Below are positions 33,050-48,000 of a DNA stretch of 64,000 nucleotides, piece after piece. How positions within the stretch are numbered: position 1 is the first letter of the stretch; each line of letters starts with the position of its first letter. The stretch lies in the NCBI RefSeq assembly GCF_010015445.1, contig NC_053121.1, positions 27,037,934 through 27,101,933 on the forward strand, in the 5' to 3' direction. This DNA comes from Perca fluviatilis. Taxonomy: Eukaryota; Chordata; Actinopteri; Perciformes; Percidae. The notes below the pieces were generated by a model, which searched no databases, had not been told where the DNA came from, and saw nothing but the letters and a program-made list of their open reading frames with translations. The position numbers and the translations under genes were made by a program.

Positions 33050-36000
33050 CTGAGATAAAACACAGAGAGATGCTGTACAGTTACGTGTGTTGTATGGAAA
33101 TAGTATCTAAAGGTAGAAATCCTTCCGTCCCAAACATTCATTCTGACAAAATAACAAAAAATTTGCCGGTGCAACACAGATGTCTTCTTACTTAATAGTT
33201 TTATTTCTTAAGGTGCATAACAGTGACTAATGTTTCGATGTAAGGTTACATCTTCGTCAGAGTCCTTGGAGAGAATGGGCAATAAAGACCTTAATAAGAA
33301 TCATCAACCGTCCAATCAGGGGTGATTGTGCGTAAGAGGGGCGTTGGCTACCTGAAGATACACCCATCTCAACCAAGGTGTTACACTCATTAATCAATCA
33401 TTAAAGGGCAAATGCCCACAAACAGGTCAAAAGGGATTCAGAACAGACAAAAATTTTCATAATACAATGGGAATAAAAGTATATTCATCTTAAATACTAT
33501 ACTTTAACATTCTTTGACATTAGAGAAAGAAAGTCAGATTAAATTCTTCATTTAAACCTAGAGGTTCTAAAGTGCCGAGTGTATGTATTCAAAACGCTTC
33601 CCTCCATAGGAGTTTATTAATGATATCACCACTCCTGGATGGGGGTGTGATTTTTCTCAATTCCCCAAAACCTCAGTGATGCAGGGGAGCCCGACTTGAT
33701 GATCCTCCTTGGCGCTCTATTGTATCTGGCATAGGGAGCCTCACTGAGCCTCTCTCAGAATTTGTTGATTTTTTTCTAAGAAAATATGTTCACAGCTTAC
33801 CATCATACCTTGGGGATACAACTGATGTTCTGAATTTGATTAATGATTGGAATTGTGAAAGCAATGATTTCCTTGTGTCTTTGGATGTGCAAAGTCTTTA
33901 TACATGCATACCCCATCACAAAGGCCTACAAGCAATGTTGCATTACCTTGCTAAACATCCCACTGATGTTCTGCCTCCATCAGAATTTCTTGTAAATCTT
34001 GTTGAGATCATTCTATCTAATAATTTCTTTAAATATTCTGGCAAATTTTATTTACAACTACAAGGGACTGCAATGGGGAGTACCTTTGCACCCTCTTATG
34101 TTTGGTGATGGGTTTATGGGAAGAAAAATATATACACAATACTGAAAATAACCCCTTTCATTCCAAAATATCACTATGGTGAAGATACATAGACAATGTT
34201 CTTTTAATATGGAAGGGTACCCTTAATGAGCTAAATCACTTTTTGACTTATGTAAATTCTTCCACAGATTATTTGTCCTTTACTATGGAATGTAATAACC
34301 AGTCCATTGATTTCTTAGATCTTACCATTTCTAAGGACGTAAATAATATTCTACAATCCACCATCTATCACAAACCCCTTAGTAGCAACACCCTGTTAAG
34401 AGCCGAGAGCAATCACTCGCCTCATCTGGTCCACAATATACCAGTGGGCCAGTTTTTGCGAGTCAGAAGAAATTGTAGCACCATAGCTGATTTTATGTCC
34501 AAAGCAGCTCATTTAGCGCACCGTTTTGAACGAGGTTATGATAAATCTGACGTTACAAAAACATGGTCTCTAAGTACAGATCGCGCCTCACTGTTGAAGA
34601 AAAAACCTAAGTCACACACCCAGTGTATTTTTTTCGACCGGCTACACTCCAGAGGCAGGAAGAATGAAAAACATTATTCGCAAGCATTAGCATGTTCTGA
34701 AGAGTGACCCGACACTCAAAGACATATGCGCCAATCCGCCCAGGTTTATTTTTAGGCGTGCCGGCAACATTCGTGATCGATTGGTCCATTCAGACATGTC
34801 CAACCCATCTCCGACCACTTGGCTCCCTAACCCACCCCTGGGTTTCTATAAATGTGGTAACTGTGCGCAATGCTCTAATTCGACCAATGCGAAGGAATTT
34901 TCACATCCGCGCACTGGCAAGAAATATTAAATTTCTTCATTTATTAATTGCAACAGCACACATGTAGTGTACCTTCTATTGGCGGATTGGCGTATATAGG
35001 CCAAACAAAACATCAACTCAAACTAAGGGTATCTGAACATAAGACAGCTATTCGCACCCAGAACTTAACATATGCCACGGCGAGGCATTATAAGCAGGCC
35101 AATCATGGCTCCCCTGCATCACTGAGGTTCTGGGGAATTGAGACAATCACACCCCCATCCAGGGGTGGTGATATCACTCAGGACAGATGTTAATACCAGG
35201 TCTGAATGGGGCTTAGCATAATGACAACTCTACGCAGACATTGTAGCACTGTGTTGGTTTGCATGATCTTACTCAGCCCCCTGTTGGGTCATGTTACCTG
35301 ACAGGGACCAGCAAGATCATCAGAAGGGGGAAGACCATCTTCATGTAGGGCAGAGGATACATCCCAAAAGCACATAGGATGATCAGCTGGATCATCTGCA
35401 CTGCTGTGAAGTAGTGCACCTTCCTCTGAGGCACACGGCGGATGTAGTGTGTAGGAGGATAGGAGGTCTAGACAGAGAAGTGCAAGTATGATGTGGTTAA
35501 AATGCTTTTAAATGACATTTTGCTTCATGTTTTGTTTTGCTAATATAAAGGTTGACTGACTAATACCCATTACAGTTGTAAAGGCAATATTTATATGTGA
35601 CAATACACCTGTTGTTGCAGCATGAATGACAAATTAAGTGGGAAAAGGCGCCAATTTCCCCTACATGAATGTAAATTTTTGCTTTTTGCTTGAATTCATT
35701 TTTATTTGTATGGCAGCATATTGCTGCCACCATGGTTTCATTTTTACCATATCTTTTCCATGATATTTTTATGCTATTATGACATATTTTCTCATTATTA
35801 CAATAAATAAATCAAATTATTCTTGTTATGTGAAATGTTTCTTGATATAACAACAAATCGCCTTTTCTCATATAATGAAACTTTCTAGCAACTCAAAATG
35901 TCTTGTTAAAACAATTAACTTATCATATAGTCATATAGACATACATATAGACTTGTTATAACAACATAGCAAGATATTATATGATATTTATTTTTTCATT

Positions 36001-39000
36001 TTTTTGTCATGGTGGCAGCAAAGTTGCCATAACTTTTACCCAAAACTTTTTCAGCCCACTTAATACTTGGATATCCAACTTTTTCAGACAATTACTGGGT
36101 GCCATTTGGTGCAGCCACCGTGTGAAGTTTAATGGATAAACAGGAAAGACAAACAGACCAACTAATCAAACCACAGTGTCCTTCCTGCTCACCTGTTCCT
36201 TAAGCAGCAGGGCCATGCGGTCCACCATCTGGTTCCCATCAAGCGAAGTAGCTGCGATGTAGAGGAAGAGGCCGTAGAGGACGGGCTTGGGGATCCACTG
36301 CAGAGGAATGGGCAGCATGAACGCAGACAGGCCGATCAGGATGTTGGCTACCAACGAGGTCAGACGAGTCTCCTTCACACTGACAATACTGTTTGACACA
36401 AAGGCAGAGTAAAGCACTTTAAATATGTTGTTAAATATAATCACAGGTTATGGCCCTAGTATGGACATGCTTGTCAACCAAAGAGTGATTTTGACTTTAG
36501 GGGCCCTAAACAGGTGAAAGTATGCAGTATTTCACAAGAAAAACAGATTAGAAATTAGTCTTCATTTTGCGTAAGAAAAATGTCTGTTTTTCTTTCTTAT
36601 CTCTTTTGTAACCCTCAGATGTATCTTGGGTCCCCTTAGGGGGTCCCGATCCACAGGTTGAGAACCAATGTCATCAAGGATTTGCATGTTTTTTTTTTTA
36701 GCTAAATGAAACAGATTTTCCTCAAATATCTTAAAGTAAAACTGGAATTACAAGTTAATTTCCAATCTGCTTGCAGTTTCTGACCAAAAATAATGATTTT
36801 TAACATTGCCAAAATCTGATCAGCTGGTCAACTTATATATTTTTCCTTTTTTATATGTTTTACTGTATTTTCTTTTAACTAATGTCATTAATGGATAAAC
36901 ATTACACCATAACATCAAAGGACTACTCCGATAGAAAAAATGTGCAGGGTTTGCACACAAAAATAATCATCAAAACATTTTTTTAATTTATATTCCTAAA
37001 CAGACTCAAGATCAACTTAAATGTTTGACAATTAGTTTTGAAATGAATAAAGCTGACTATTTTTTTTAATATATGTTTACTTCACTGAATGCCTAGTTAT
37101 TATGATCAGTATTTGAACACCACTGTTACAAAGCCTCCAAACAAACGGCTAAAGGCAAGCTGGTGTTTTCAGTCTGGATGTCTTTGAAAGCACCACTTGG
37201 TTTTTGTCCTTGTTTTAACTTTACTCACGTCGTGTAGAGGTGTCCGTTCTCTACGTGCTGTTCCACTTTGGCCAGCTGACGGGCGTGCAGGGAGGAATGT
37301 GGGAAGGCAGCGTGCATCCAAGGCAACCCCAGACAGGACATGAGGATGTTGATGAAGCCAGTCAGCATTAAGTCCCAGTGGAATGCTGTGCCTTTGAGCA
37401 ACCTGGTGCAGACATTCAAACACACAGTGTGTCAAGTAGTAGTAGAAGAAGAAGATACAATATAACCTCCAGATTTCTACAACAAATCAGAAATGTGTGT
37501 GTTACAACACGTTAATTTCTCGCCATGGTTACTCAGGGTCTTACTTGTGTTGTGGTACATGTGTGAGTGAGATGACGATGTTCTGGTCGATGAAGATGAG
37601 CAATGCGAGGAGGAAACCCAGCCCGACTGCGCTCAGTATGTTCATTCCTGACAGCTTTTCAAAGTGAGGGAAGTTGAAGATAGGGCCGTCGTGGACACTT
37701 AACATAGGAACTAATAGAATAGAAAACATAACATTGAATAACACACAGTCTTTTCACATTTGTAAGGTGAAACAATAATAAACATAATAAAAGAAATGCC
37801 TGAATGGTGAACTTTGCTGCTCGTAAGCTTTGTTTTATAAAAAACAATCAACACATTGTCTTTGACCCACATCGATTTAGAACCCACACTGGGTTAAAAG
37901 CTCTCAGAAAGCAAATATTTTACCTTTTTTTCCACCTCCAACAGAGGATTTATGAACAGTGGAAGCACAACCGAGGTTGTGACTTTAAGTCTCAAGCGTA
38001 CTCTTCTGTCAGTTATTTTATGTGATAGATCTGTACTCACGCTGTATGTCAAGGAAAAGGTAGGAGCCAATGAAGGAGAATATCAGCACAGAGATCGGCA
38101 AAGCGCAGTCTGACACCACCTCTCTGATTTTGTAATTCAGATATGGGCTGTGAGGGGAAAAGAAGCACACATTTTCCAACATTTAGCAACTCTGATGTAA
38201 TATATTTTACAAGTGTTACTTCTGTATTTATTGTAGTTATTCTCTTAGCTTGAAAAGTAAGCCATGTTACGTAGTGAATGTTGGGAGGGGAAAGAAAAAT
38301 AACATCCCAGGAGTCAGACATGGAAATACACACTTTTATCTACATCATGTATTACATCATTACACCTGAAGAGTGAAAATCATTGCAGATGATTTGTTAC
38401 CTTCTGCCTGATTCCTGGGATATAAATCGTCTCTTTTTCTGGATCTCCCAACTTTATATACTTGTGCCACTTCTTGCTGTATATAATTTGATAAAGTCAT
38501 CCAGTAAGTGAACATACCCCCTCTTAATGATGTAGAGGGTGTAACCCAGCCACAAAGTCCCCAACATAAGCAGCAGACAGAGGATGGGCCTTTCCCGTGT
38601 TGTCAACACCAGAGCCTCGGGCAGGAAGATTGACACATGTCCTTCTGCGTGTCCCATCAGTGACACGGTCTCATTATGATGCTCGGGCATGTTTCCTGTT
38701 TGGTTCTGCATCTTCTCTAGAATCTCATTAATCTGCTGAAGCACCAACGTGCTGTTTGTGGTCGCCAGCGTGGGCCCATGGTAGAAGTGCCGGAACACTA
38801 GGAAGTGAGGGAGAAAGAAGAAAGGGATGAAAAGATAATGTTCAAATAATTATAATATCTTTACATAAAAATACACCTGTGCAATTTAACGTTTGTCAAG
38901 TACTAGGGGAAAAAAGCCCCGTTTTGGATCTCAGCAGAAAATGCTGATGCAGAGAATATAAAAAAGTAGACTTTATGTCTATTTCACACTGAGTGTCTTC

Positions 39001-42000
39001 ATACATAATGTACCACATTATCAAAATATAATTTCATGTGTTCATTTTCCGTATATATTTCAAGCCATTCAAGCAGTGCATTGTATTCAAGCTTTGTTAA
39101 CTTTTGATGTAGTTTGGTAGCAACAGCCTGAGGCATAAAGAGGGGAAAACACTAAAGAATCCATCGTGCTCATCCATTTATTTTTGTGACAAACCCTTTA
39201 GAAAAAGATATAAACAGAAGCTGTGTGAAATGTACATTATAGGGTTGTCTGTTTTCCCACAAAGCACAGGGGGCCTGTTTGATTTTATGCTTGGTTTTCC
39301 TCTAGACTCCATGATGGATATGTATATTTGCTGGGCTACATTATCTATAACAAACGATATGCAGGACATTTAGACATCTCCCTACAGTTTGGAGAGATGG
39401 CTATGCTGCATTCAAAACATGTTTATTAATAATAATAATAATAATAATAATTACTAGTGCTGTCAAACGATTAAAATATGTAATCGCAATTAATTGCATT
39501 AATATCACAGTTAACTTGCAATTAATCGCACATTTTTATCTATTCTAATTGTCCCTTTTTTGTCCCATTATTTTTTCTCATTTGAATGCTCTTATCAACA
39601 TAGAAAAGTGGATTGACTTTCTTTGTACTTTTGTTGCGGAGAATTCGCATCAGCTGTGTGCTTGGCCATCAAGTGGTATTTCAGACTGGACGTGCTGCGA
39701 TGATAGCTCAGTTTACAACCACATAACATCACTTTGGTCTTGTCAGTGGAACCATTTGGCAACTTTTTAAAAGTCAACTTTCCATTCAGAATCTTATTGG
39801 CATCCATTTCGGTGTCTTGCTCGCCATCCACTCAAAACGTAACGTTAGCCAACTACTCTTTGGCCGGCTCGCAAGTCCAAACAAGTGTGTGCGGCGTGCC
39901 TGTTTTGTTTCTGGTCTAGCTAGATCCGGTGTGGTGTTGTAGTTTTTCTAACGTTACTAGTTGTTGCAACAGCATGTAAAAAAAAACTAAAAAGTTTGCT
40001 AGGCCAAAAAGAACGTTAATCTCGCTATAAAAAAAATGTATGCCGTTAAAATGTGTTTGCGTTAACGCCGTTAATAACGCTTTTAACTGACAGCACTAAT
40101 AATTACTTTCATTTATATAGCGCCTTTCATGAAACCCAAGGACACTTTACAGAATTACTGTAGCTAAGCTAAAGGAGGTTGTAGGCTGTGGTAAACAGGT
40201 GGTGTTTCAGGAGTTTTTTTTTTTAAATGTCCAGGGATGTAGCATTTCGGATATCTGCAGGGAGGGTGTTCCAGAGGGATGGGGCTGCAACACTAAAGGC
40301 TCTGTCTCCGAAGGTACAGAGTCTGGTGTGGGGAATGGAGAGCAGGCCAGCGTCGGAGGACTGCAGGTTTCAGGGTGGGGTGTATGGATGGGGGAGGTCA
40401 GAGAGGAACTGTGGGGCCAGGGCATGGAGGGATTTGTAGGTGAGAAGGAGGATTTTATATGCGATGCAGGACTTAATTGGGAGCCAGTGAAGGTGGATGA
40501 GGGTTGGAGTGACGTGCTGCCAGGTTTTGGTGTGGGTGAGGACCCTGGCGGCAGAGTTTTGGACATACTGGAGCCTGTCTAGGGTTTTGCTAGGGACCCC
40601 AGACAGGACTCCATTGTAGTAGTCCAAATGGGATGTTATGAAAGCATGAATGAGGGTTTCTGCCACGGAGTCAGAAAGTGATGGCCCGAGTCTGGAGATG
40701 CTTTCAGATGAAAAAAGGCTGAAAAAAGACTGATGGATTTGATGTGAGTATGGAAAGAGAGGGTGGAGTCCAGGATTACATTAAGTTTAATGTAATCTGA
40801 CCTTGTCTCGACTTACTTTTGACGGTGCCTTTCACTGCATCCCAGACAAATGCTATGGAGATGAACAATGCAATGACTTCTTCTGTCGAGCTGGGAGATT
40901 TAAAAAAAAGAAAAGGCATGGCGTGATCATTCATGTTTTATCTAAATAAAACACAGACACAGTCATAACAGTCCGTTCAAGGCAAAATGATGGCCCTGAT
41001 AGTGAGAGTGCACATTAAACATAACTAATAATTATGGTTGAAAACAGGAAGTCATAAGAGAGGCGTCTTCTCTTATCAGTGACCTGACCTCAGTGCATGG
41101 CCAAATGGTTAGGTACATATATTACAAGTATGGGGCTTCTGTCTGTGATATGTCATAGTAACAAATGTGTTGTTGTGTATTTACCGTTTAAAGAGTTTCA
41201 TAAACAGGCTGACATTGAATAAGCCTCCGAGGATGAGGAATAGACTGTTCCATAAACCGATGCAGGCGTAGAAAGCATCAAAGTCGAGCTCGTAGTCGTC
41301 GCAGATTCCCCTGATGACTAAAAACATACATAAAGCCACAAACATACATTTGATTGCATTAAATTAATAACATGTCTGGTGACCTGGCTACCAACTTGGT
41401 TGTTTGAAGCTGCCTAACATCCAGCATCAAGCTTGGGTTGCAACACATTTGCTGCATGTAATATACTGTATGGAGTTGTTCTGTTCCTTTTTGCTGTTGA
41501 TGTGCTCTACAGATTAATTCCCCTGTCTAAGCAGTAGGACATCATACGTACCGCTTATGAAGATGGCCAGTGGTGCAGTGGTCAGTGGAATGACGAGTGG
41601 TGAGCCAGCAAACAAAGAATAGATCACTCCTCCAATGCTCTGGCCAACAATAGTCTTCTGAACATCTGTCAAAAAAACTAAACTTCAATACTTTTTTTAT
41701 GCTTCAGATTAAATAGCTAATAATATTATGAATTGTTGCAGATTAAGACAACAAAGACAGGAGTCCATACCTATCCCTCCTCTTGTGCTTTCATCATTCA
41801 ATGAGCCAAAGGCGATAGCAGGCAGTAGAATGGCGATGTAGAGGAAAATAGCAGTGGTAGTGTACTTCAGCAGACAGCGGTCCTTCCCAGTTATGCCTTG
41901 ATGGATTATTTAAAAGGCTTATTAAAGACTCAACAGCCAAAGCAGCCACAATCTAAAGATATCTTCAAAGCGTAAGATTTTTGAAGAAGACATTTCATGA

Positions 42001-45000
42001 TTTTGTAGCAGTTTGTTTAAGTTAAATAGATCACACTAAGGAAGAAGTATTACACAAGAAAATATTAATACCATCTGTGAAGTCTGAGGGGTAGAGGGGG
42101 AGTCTGCGACGGAGGTCATCATAAACACCTTTACCGACTTTAAAGAATTCTTTGCACTGTGAAAAATGACATGACATAATTTAGTCATTTAGACAGGACA
42201 CTTCAGTTAGTGTAAAGAACTGCAAGAGACACATGCTGTTGAGTAGTTGGAGAGTCATCTAATAGGACCATAGAATTCAAGACTTCTTCTGTTCTCTGTG
42301 CACTGACATTTGCATGTATGTGCTAAAGGCTCCACTATACATTCTGGTCTTGATTTTCATAAAGCATTCAAAATTGTGAGGAAAAAATACTTTTTTTTAG
42401 ATTTGGCACTAAGTTGGAAAATTACACTATGTTTCAAAACAAGAAAAAAAGAAACAATTGGGCTGTTTTGGTTGTTTTAAGCATGAATACATTGTGAGTC
42501 ATACATCCATCAGTTTGAAGGCTTATCAGATGCCAAAACACTGCACAGTGGTCTATAATGCTATTTGAAGGGATTTTATAACTCTGGAAAGTTATTACAA
42601 AGACAATCATTTCACCAAGTAATCTAACAGGAATCACACTGGTTGAAAGGAAGTAGATGTACTCAAGTACTGTACTAGTAAGTACAGATTTTAGGTACTT
42701 GATTATTTTCATTTCATGCCACTTTATCCCTCATTACATTTCAGAGGGAAATGTAGCACTTTTTACCCCACTACATTCATTTGACAGCTTTAGTTACTAG
42801 TTACAAATTAAGATTTGTGCAGAAAAACTATTTTGATTGTTAAAGCAAATCATTTATTATTTTTTATTTAGTATAACAGTGGGGCATTATTCTGCATTTA
42901 GTACTTTTACTTGTAATACTTTAAATAAATGTTCCTGAATATACTTAAATACTTTTACTTAAAGTGTCTATATGCTAAATTTCAGTTTGTGTTGATTCTA
43001 GCAGCCGCTTTGGACTAAAGTGGTAGTGTTTTTACCACACCTGCTGTCGTAAAGGTCTTTTCTTTTACGGTGCTGTATTGCCCACTGTAGATTACTGAGT
43101 TAGCGTTACTGGGAGGTCATATAGTCGCAATGAATGTTTTGCTCATACAGAAAATCATTCATTTACATAAAGAGAATATGTTACAGATGCATCTTTGCAT
43201 TTCAAGTGTTGCACACAGTAATTTAGCCTACTTTGGATGTCTCGTGAGCTATACTGGGTAACGTTATCATTGTCACTGTGTCACGAGCCAAAGCATTAAG
43301 AGATTGTTGTACCAACCAACGTCGTAATAACTTATATAGCGCAATTCATGAAACCAACGGACGCTTTACACAAGTACAGGGGGACAAGGGAAAAGAAAAT
43401 AGTAGGCCAACACAAACACAGACTAAAAGGAATAACACGTCCGCACTAAATGGAATTGGGACATAATTTAATGTTGGCTACTGATGTACAACCACATCGC
43501 GCATTGTAAAGTTATAATAAATATAAATATTTATCACATACCTGAAAGCCAATTCGGGGACATTTTTGAATCATCTGTTGAAAGCCCGACCGAGATTGAC
43601 TTGCATTTTCGCCCGTCGTCTTTCACTTTCCTTTTTAGCTTTTAGTTGTACTTGTTGTAATGAAATTTGTTGTTTAATTTCATTATTTTCTGTGCTAGCC
43701 CTGCCACAAAAGCAGGTAACTTCTTAAATAAAATTAAAATACAATTAGGACTGTATAAAGAAATCTCCTGCTACCTTTGGCTTGATACAATAACAAGCTT
43801 TTCCGGTGTTACACCGAAATCTGTGACCCTTCAGAATGTGTTCTCTGTAGCACTGTCTACCTGCCGTAAATCATTTTGTGACTTCTCGGGAAAAATCTGA
43901 CTCTGGCAGAGGCATTAATAAAAGCTATATAAAACTAGCCTTCTTTTCACTGTTAGTCTTGTTTGCTGTTACAGGTCATTTATGATCATCAGGTGGAACA
44001 TTACACAGTTTCAGAAACGTGTAAAAGTTACATATAGTCACTTTAAGTAAAATTTTACTTTTACTTGTAAGTAAATAAGAGTATTTTACAGTGTGGTATT
44101 AAATAAAGGATCTGAATACTTCCTCCACCACTGAGGAATGTGCACTTTCATGTATTTGTTTGGCCAGAGGAGCTTTTTTGCTGCACCAAGACCCATGCTG
44201 TGCTGACACAGTGGTCCCATTATAATGATTGGACGACCCCTCCAATCCCCACAGTGCTAATCGTGGTCTGAACACGACTTTAAAAAAATCCTCTGACTGA
44301 TTTTTTGTGAGTGAGAAGGTACAGACTGAGGAAATTCATTTGAAAATACCTCAATTTAAATGCATTTGCTGACTGGATATCAGGTCTTTTGAATGAACGT
44401 AATAAATAATGATTATTATTATTATTTTTTCAAATTTGTGGAGAAACGTAGCTGACATCCGGTATAATATATCAAACTGGCAAAATACTGGCACACCTGA
44501 GTGTCCATCATTGTGTGTTTTTTGTATTATACAACTAGAATTGCATAACAGGTTAAAAGGGTGATTTAGCAGCAATAACCTAAATTTAAATGCTGTTTTG
44601 AAACCATTCAGGACATCAGATGTAGCCACAATCTGTTGTTTACTTTGGTCTTTTACTACATGCTTTCTCTGTAGGCAGTATCTGGGTGTTCCCCTCTCTC
44701 CACCCTCCTGCTGAGGACACACATTTCCTCTTAATTTTAACACTGGACATAATGAAATACTTTATCATTACATGGAGCTGCACACATTCTGCCGTCAGAG
44801 CCATGGCAGACTTGGCAGCTTTTTCAGTTTGTTGCCCAGCTGCTTCTCGTTCCTCGGCCCCTGGCTGATAAAGTGTGGAAACAGGATAATCAGATAATCT
44901 GGCTCAACTACTTTACTGCATCACATCCTTATATGCCTGGATGGAGTCGGAAAACACGAGGGTGGTCTCCACATGTTGTGGAGAGAAACTAACAGTCTGT

Positions 45001-48000
45001 AGAGAATATAAATGTTGGTTTTACAAGAAACAACCCATTGTTAGGGAGAGTTATGTTTACGTATTGTTGTATATTAGTTTTTAAGGTTTGTGCTTTTTGG
45101 CATCATTGTTCTACAGTTACGCAACATACTCAACTCACGCTAGTCATATGGCCACTTGTGCACTGATTAAAGCACAAAGCCAATATGTCACTGTTTGTTT
45201 TATATCTCCTACTTTACTCTTCTTTCACACCTGAAGTGGTTTCCCCCTACGTGGATCTGAGTCCTCCACTTCCTCTACGACTGGCTTCTCTGTGTCTATG
45301 GAGAGCTGCTGTCGCTGGTAGACCAGCTCCTGTTTGAACTCCTCCTGGGTCTTGACCTCCAAAAGCTTCTGTCTGAAGGAGATGTCGGAGAACATCGTGG
45401 CAAATGTTCTACTAAGTTCGATGGCCGTCTTGGTGCTTTTCTGAAACGGATGATAAGATTGTTAAACAGATTCTGACTGTTCTGTCAATTTGTTTGCAAA
45501 TAATGGTTATTTTGTTATTGATTATTATTTTCTATGTTAAGCATTTGTTCTATAAAATGTCAGAGAATACTGAAAAGGGGCTCAAGGGGATGTCTGCAAA
45601 TTGCTTGTTTGTCCGATAAACAGTCCAAAATCCAAAGGTCACCAGTTTACTATCATTGAAGGCTCGGAAAACCAGCAAATATTCACATTTAAGAGGCTAA
45701 AAGTGATGAACTTCCGACATTTCTTCCATAAAATTAAGCGACTACTCGATTGTGAAAATTGTTGCTGTAAGCATCCAGATTGTTAAAAAAATAATACAGA
45801 GAGTTTTGAATATAAGAACTGACAATTGGCTCTTACCGTTTGAGGAGGGGCCAGGATGAGGATGACATAGCGGGCCTCGCAGCAGTTGCCTCCCCAGTTC
45901 TGGGGCCTCTCCAGACGGGCGATGCAGACATGACGTCTCTGCAGGCTCCTCACATTGGAGCTGAATTGATAGAAAAATTCATTTGGATCAGTGGTGTATA
46001 CATGATTGATTGTGCAGCATACTAATTGACAGGTTTAAATTAGAATGAATAAAATGACTTTCCCATCAAAAGATGTGTTGTTGTGGTCCCTGTACAGTCG
46101 AATAAACTCAGCAACTATACACAACTTTCCCCTACTGAGCTGGAGGCTGGAAAATTAGTCAAAATAGTACCCTTTCACATAAATATTATTGTAGATGAAC
46201 TCACAGAACACAAAGCCAGGACTGCTGGTAACATACGCCAGTGGAAGTAGCAGTCACCCCCTGAATGGTTTCTGACAGAAGGTGAACTGTGGGAGCATTC
46301 AATATTTCAATGAACAAGCTGTTATGTCAAGCATCCTCTGAAGCAAACACTTCATCTCAAAGTGCTTCTAATATCTTTGGCTCACCATTACGCTCCTTCC
46401 CTCCTGCGTCCGTGAACAGTGAGTTCATGACCTTGTCCACATCATAGCTGCCATGGCCGTCCTCCACCACATGAGTTAACATTCGCCTCAGGACCTCGTC
46501 CAGAGTGGCAGCTTTCACGTCCAAAAGGATGCTTGCCTGGGCCGGGAAGCTGTCCAGGTCCCTGTGGGCGCGCACTTCCTCCTGGAAGTTCATTGGCTTC
46601 ACATACTAATGTGAGCCAAAAACAAGGGGCATTTGATTGATGGTGATATAATGTCATAGTGCAAATAGGTGAAAGGTTCATTTTCGGATTTTGACCGCAC
46701 ATGCAACGCAAGTAACACTGCTTTCAGATTTAGTTCTCAGTTAGTTTAAAACATCAAGCGTGAGTTGGGTAGACATTTGGCAATTTTAGCTTTATAATTG
46801 GACAGTTGGAAAAACAATCTGTAAAATGCTGCTTTTCTACAGTAATTCTGCAGTAATGATTATGACAGAACACAGAGAGGGGGACTGGAAAAGCACATCT
46901 TACTTTTCTTGTTGTATTCAAAAGCCCAAGCCCAGGATATTCAGGATCTGCAAATAAAAGCCACATAGAATTCTAAACAAATCATTTCTTCATATTCTTA
47001 GAAATAACTAAAACATATCTCTTGTATTAGTAGTTAATGCAGAGCACTAGCTGCCAGTTCATGTCCATGAACTTTGTCTTAGTTGTTATGGCTCGGGGAA
47101 TCAGAGCTGGCACACATGATTTCCTAATTGCAGAGGCTGCAAATTATTCTCATACAATGAAAGTCACACGAGTATTTGCATTTGTTCTCCCTAACCTTCA
47201 TTTATTAATTTATTATTATAACAAATCACACCACAGACTAAACATGTTATACTTTTTAAACATACACACCTGAAACACTGATCTGGATCTGGTTGTTATA
47301 GATGTGGTCCATGTGAGTGACGGGTGAATCTTGCCCACAATCCTCCTGTTCCCCACCTTGCAGCTCTGTGGATAAACAATAAATGGTCACAGTCAAAAAT
47401 CAACCAAGTCTCCGTTTACATACAGTTTTATAATTTCAAGTGAACCAGAGTTTCTAGTCAGAATTATAGTTTTTTTGCTGCAGTACTTTTTTCCCATTCA
47501 TTTGCAATTGAGTAATGATAAAGACCACTTCATAGATTAACCGTACAGTGAGATAGAACTGTTCTTTGTATTAAGGTTACAAGGTTAAGATGCAATGCCA
47601 GCCACATTAACAGTGTATTTTACCTCCCATCCCTCTGCCACCTGTTGACAAGCAAACAACAAGAGGGAGAAAGAGAGACCCAATAAAAAAATCCCCCTTA
47701 AACCAGACATGCAGCAACATAACAATAGCAGCCCCTCGTAAATTCCTTAATTGTATAGAGGAAGTAATATGGCATTTCGATCGCAAGTTTTTATGAGGGA
47801 AGAAAGAAACGGCCACAGAATTACAGAATTAACCTTAACCCTTCATGAGCAAAGTTTTGAGCAATGATTATTCCCGCTTCCAGTCAACGATCGTCTGCCT
47901 CGTTATTTACCCATTAATTAACCTCTCAACACACCAGCGAGGGGACAGGCTGTGCTCACCAGCATGTTAAATGGGTCATCAGGGAGCAGCAAGAAGTATT

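Larger units (their letters stand above)
33190..35205 (+). mobile_element. Penelope-like retroelement, broken, with inverted 3' end at its left
   Basis: The plus strand 33700-35205 carries a Penelope-type reverse transcriptase and a GIY-YIG endonuclease. The left part (33190-33691) is the element's own 3' end in reverse: 33621-33691 is the reverse complement of 35108-35176, and further left it continues the endonuclease C-terminus on the minus strand and then a 3' UTR. The right side stops inside the endonuclease. This head-to-inverted-tail arrangement resembles a 5'-inversion (twin-primed) insertion. No target duplication was identified. Confidence 0.85.
33050..35297 (-). other. slc4a11: slc4a11 last intron hosting a Penelope-like element
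   Basis: Donor GTAACATG at 35297 and acceptor TCTCAG at 33050. At 2.25 kb it is almost entirely made of the retroelement. Confidence 0.9.
38798..40816 (-). other. slc4a11: slc4a11 intron 12 with LINE tail and hAT insertion
   Basis: 2.0 kb. The left part (38798-39430) is plain AT-rich sequence; the right part is an L2-like LINE 3' end whose AAT tail was the target of a hAT element. Confidence 0.85.

Noticed and set aside
40199..40582. Plus-strand Gly-rich open frame of 127 codons
   Set aside because: Antisense of the L2-like LINE C-terminal region.
47622..47639. 18-nt candidate microexon of slc4a11
   Set aside because: The neighbouring exons already join in phase, and inclusion has no homology support.
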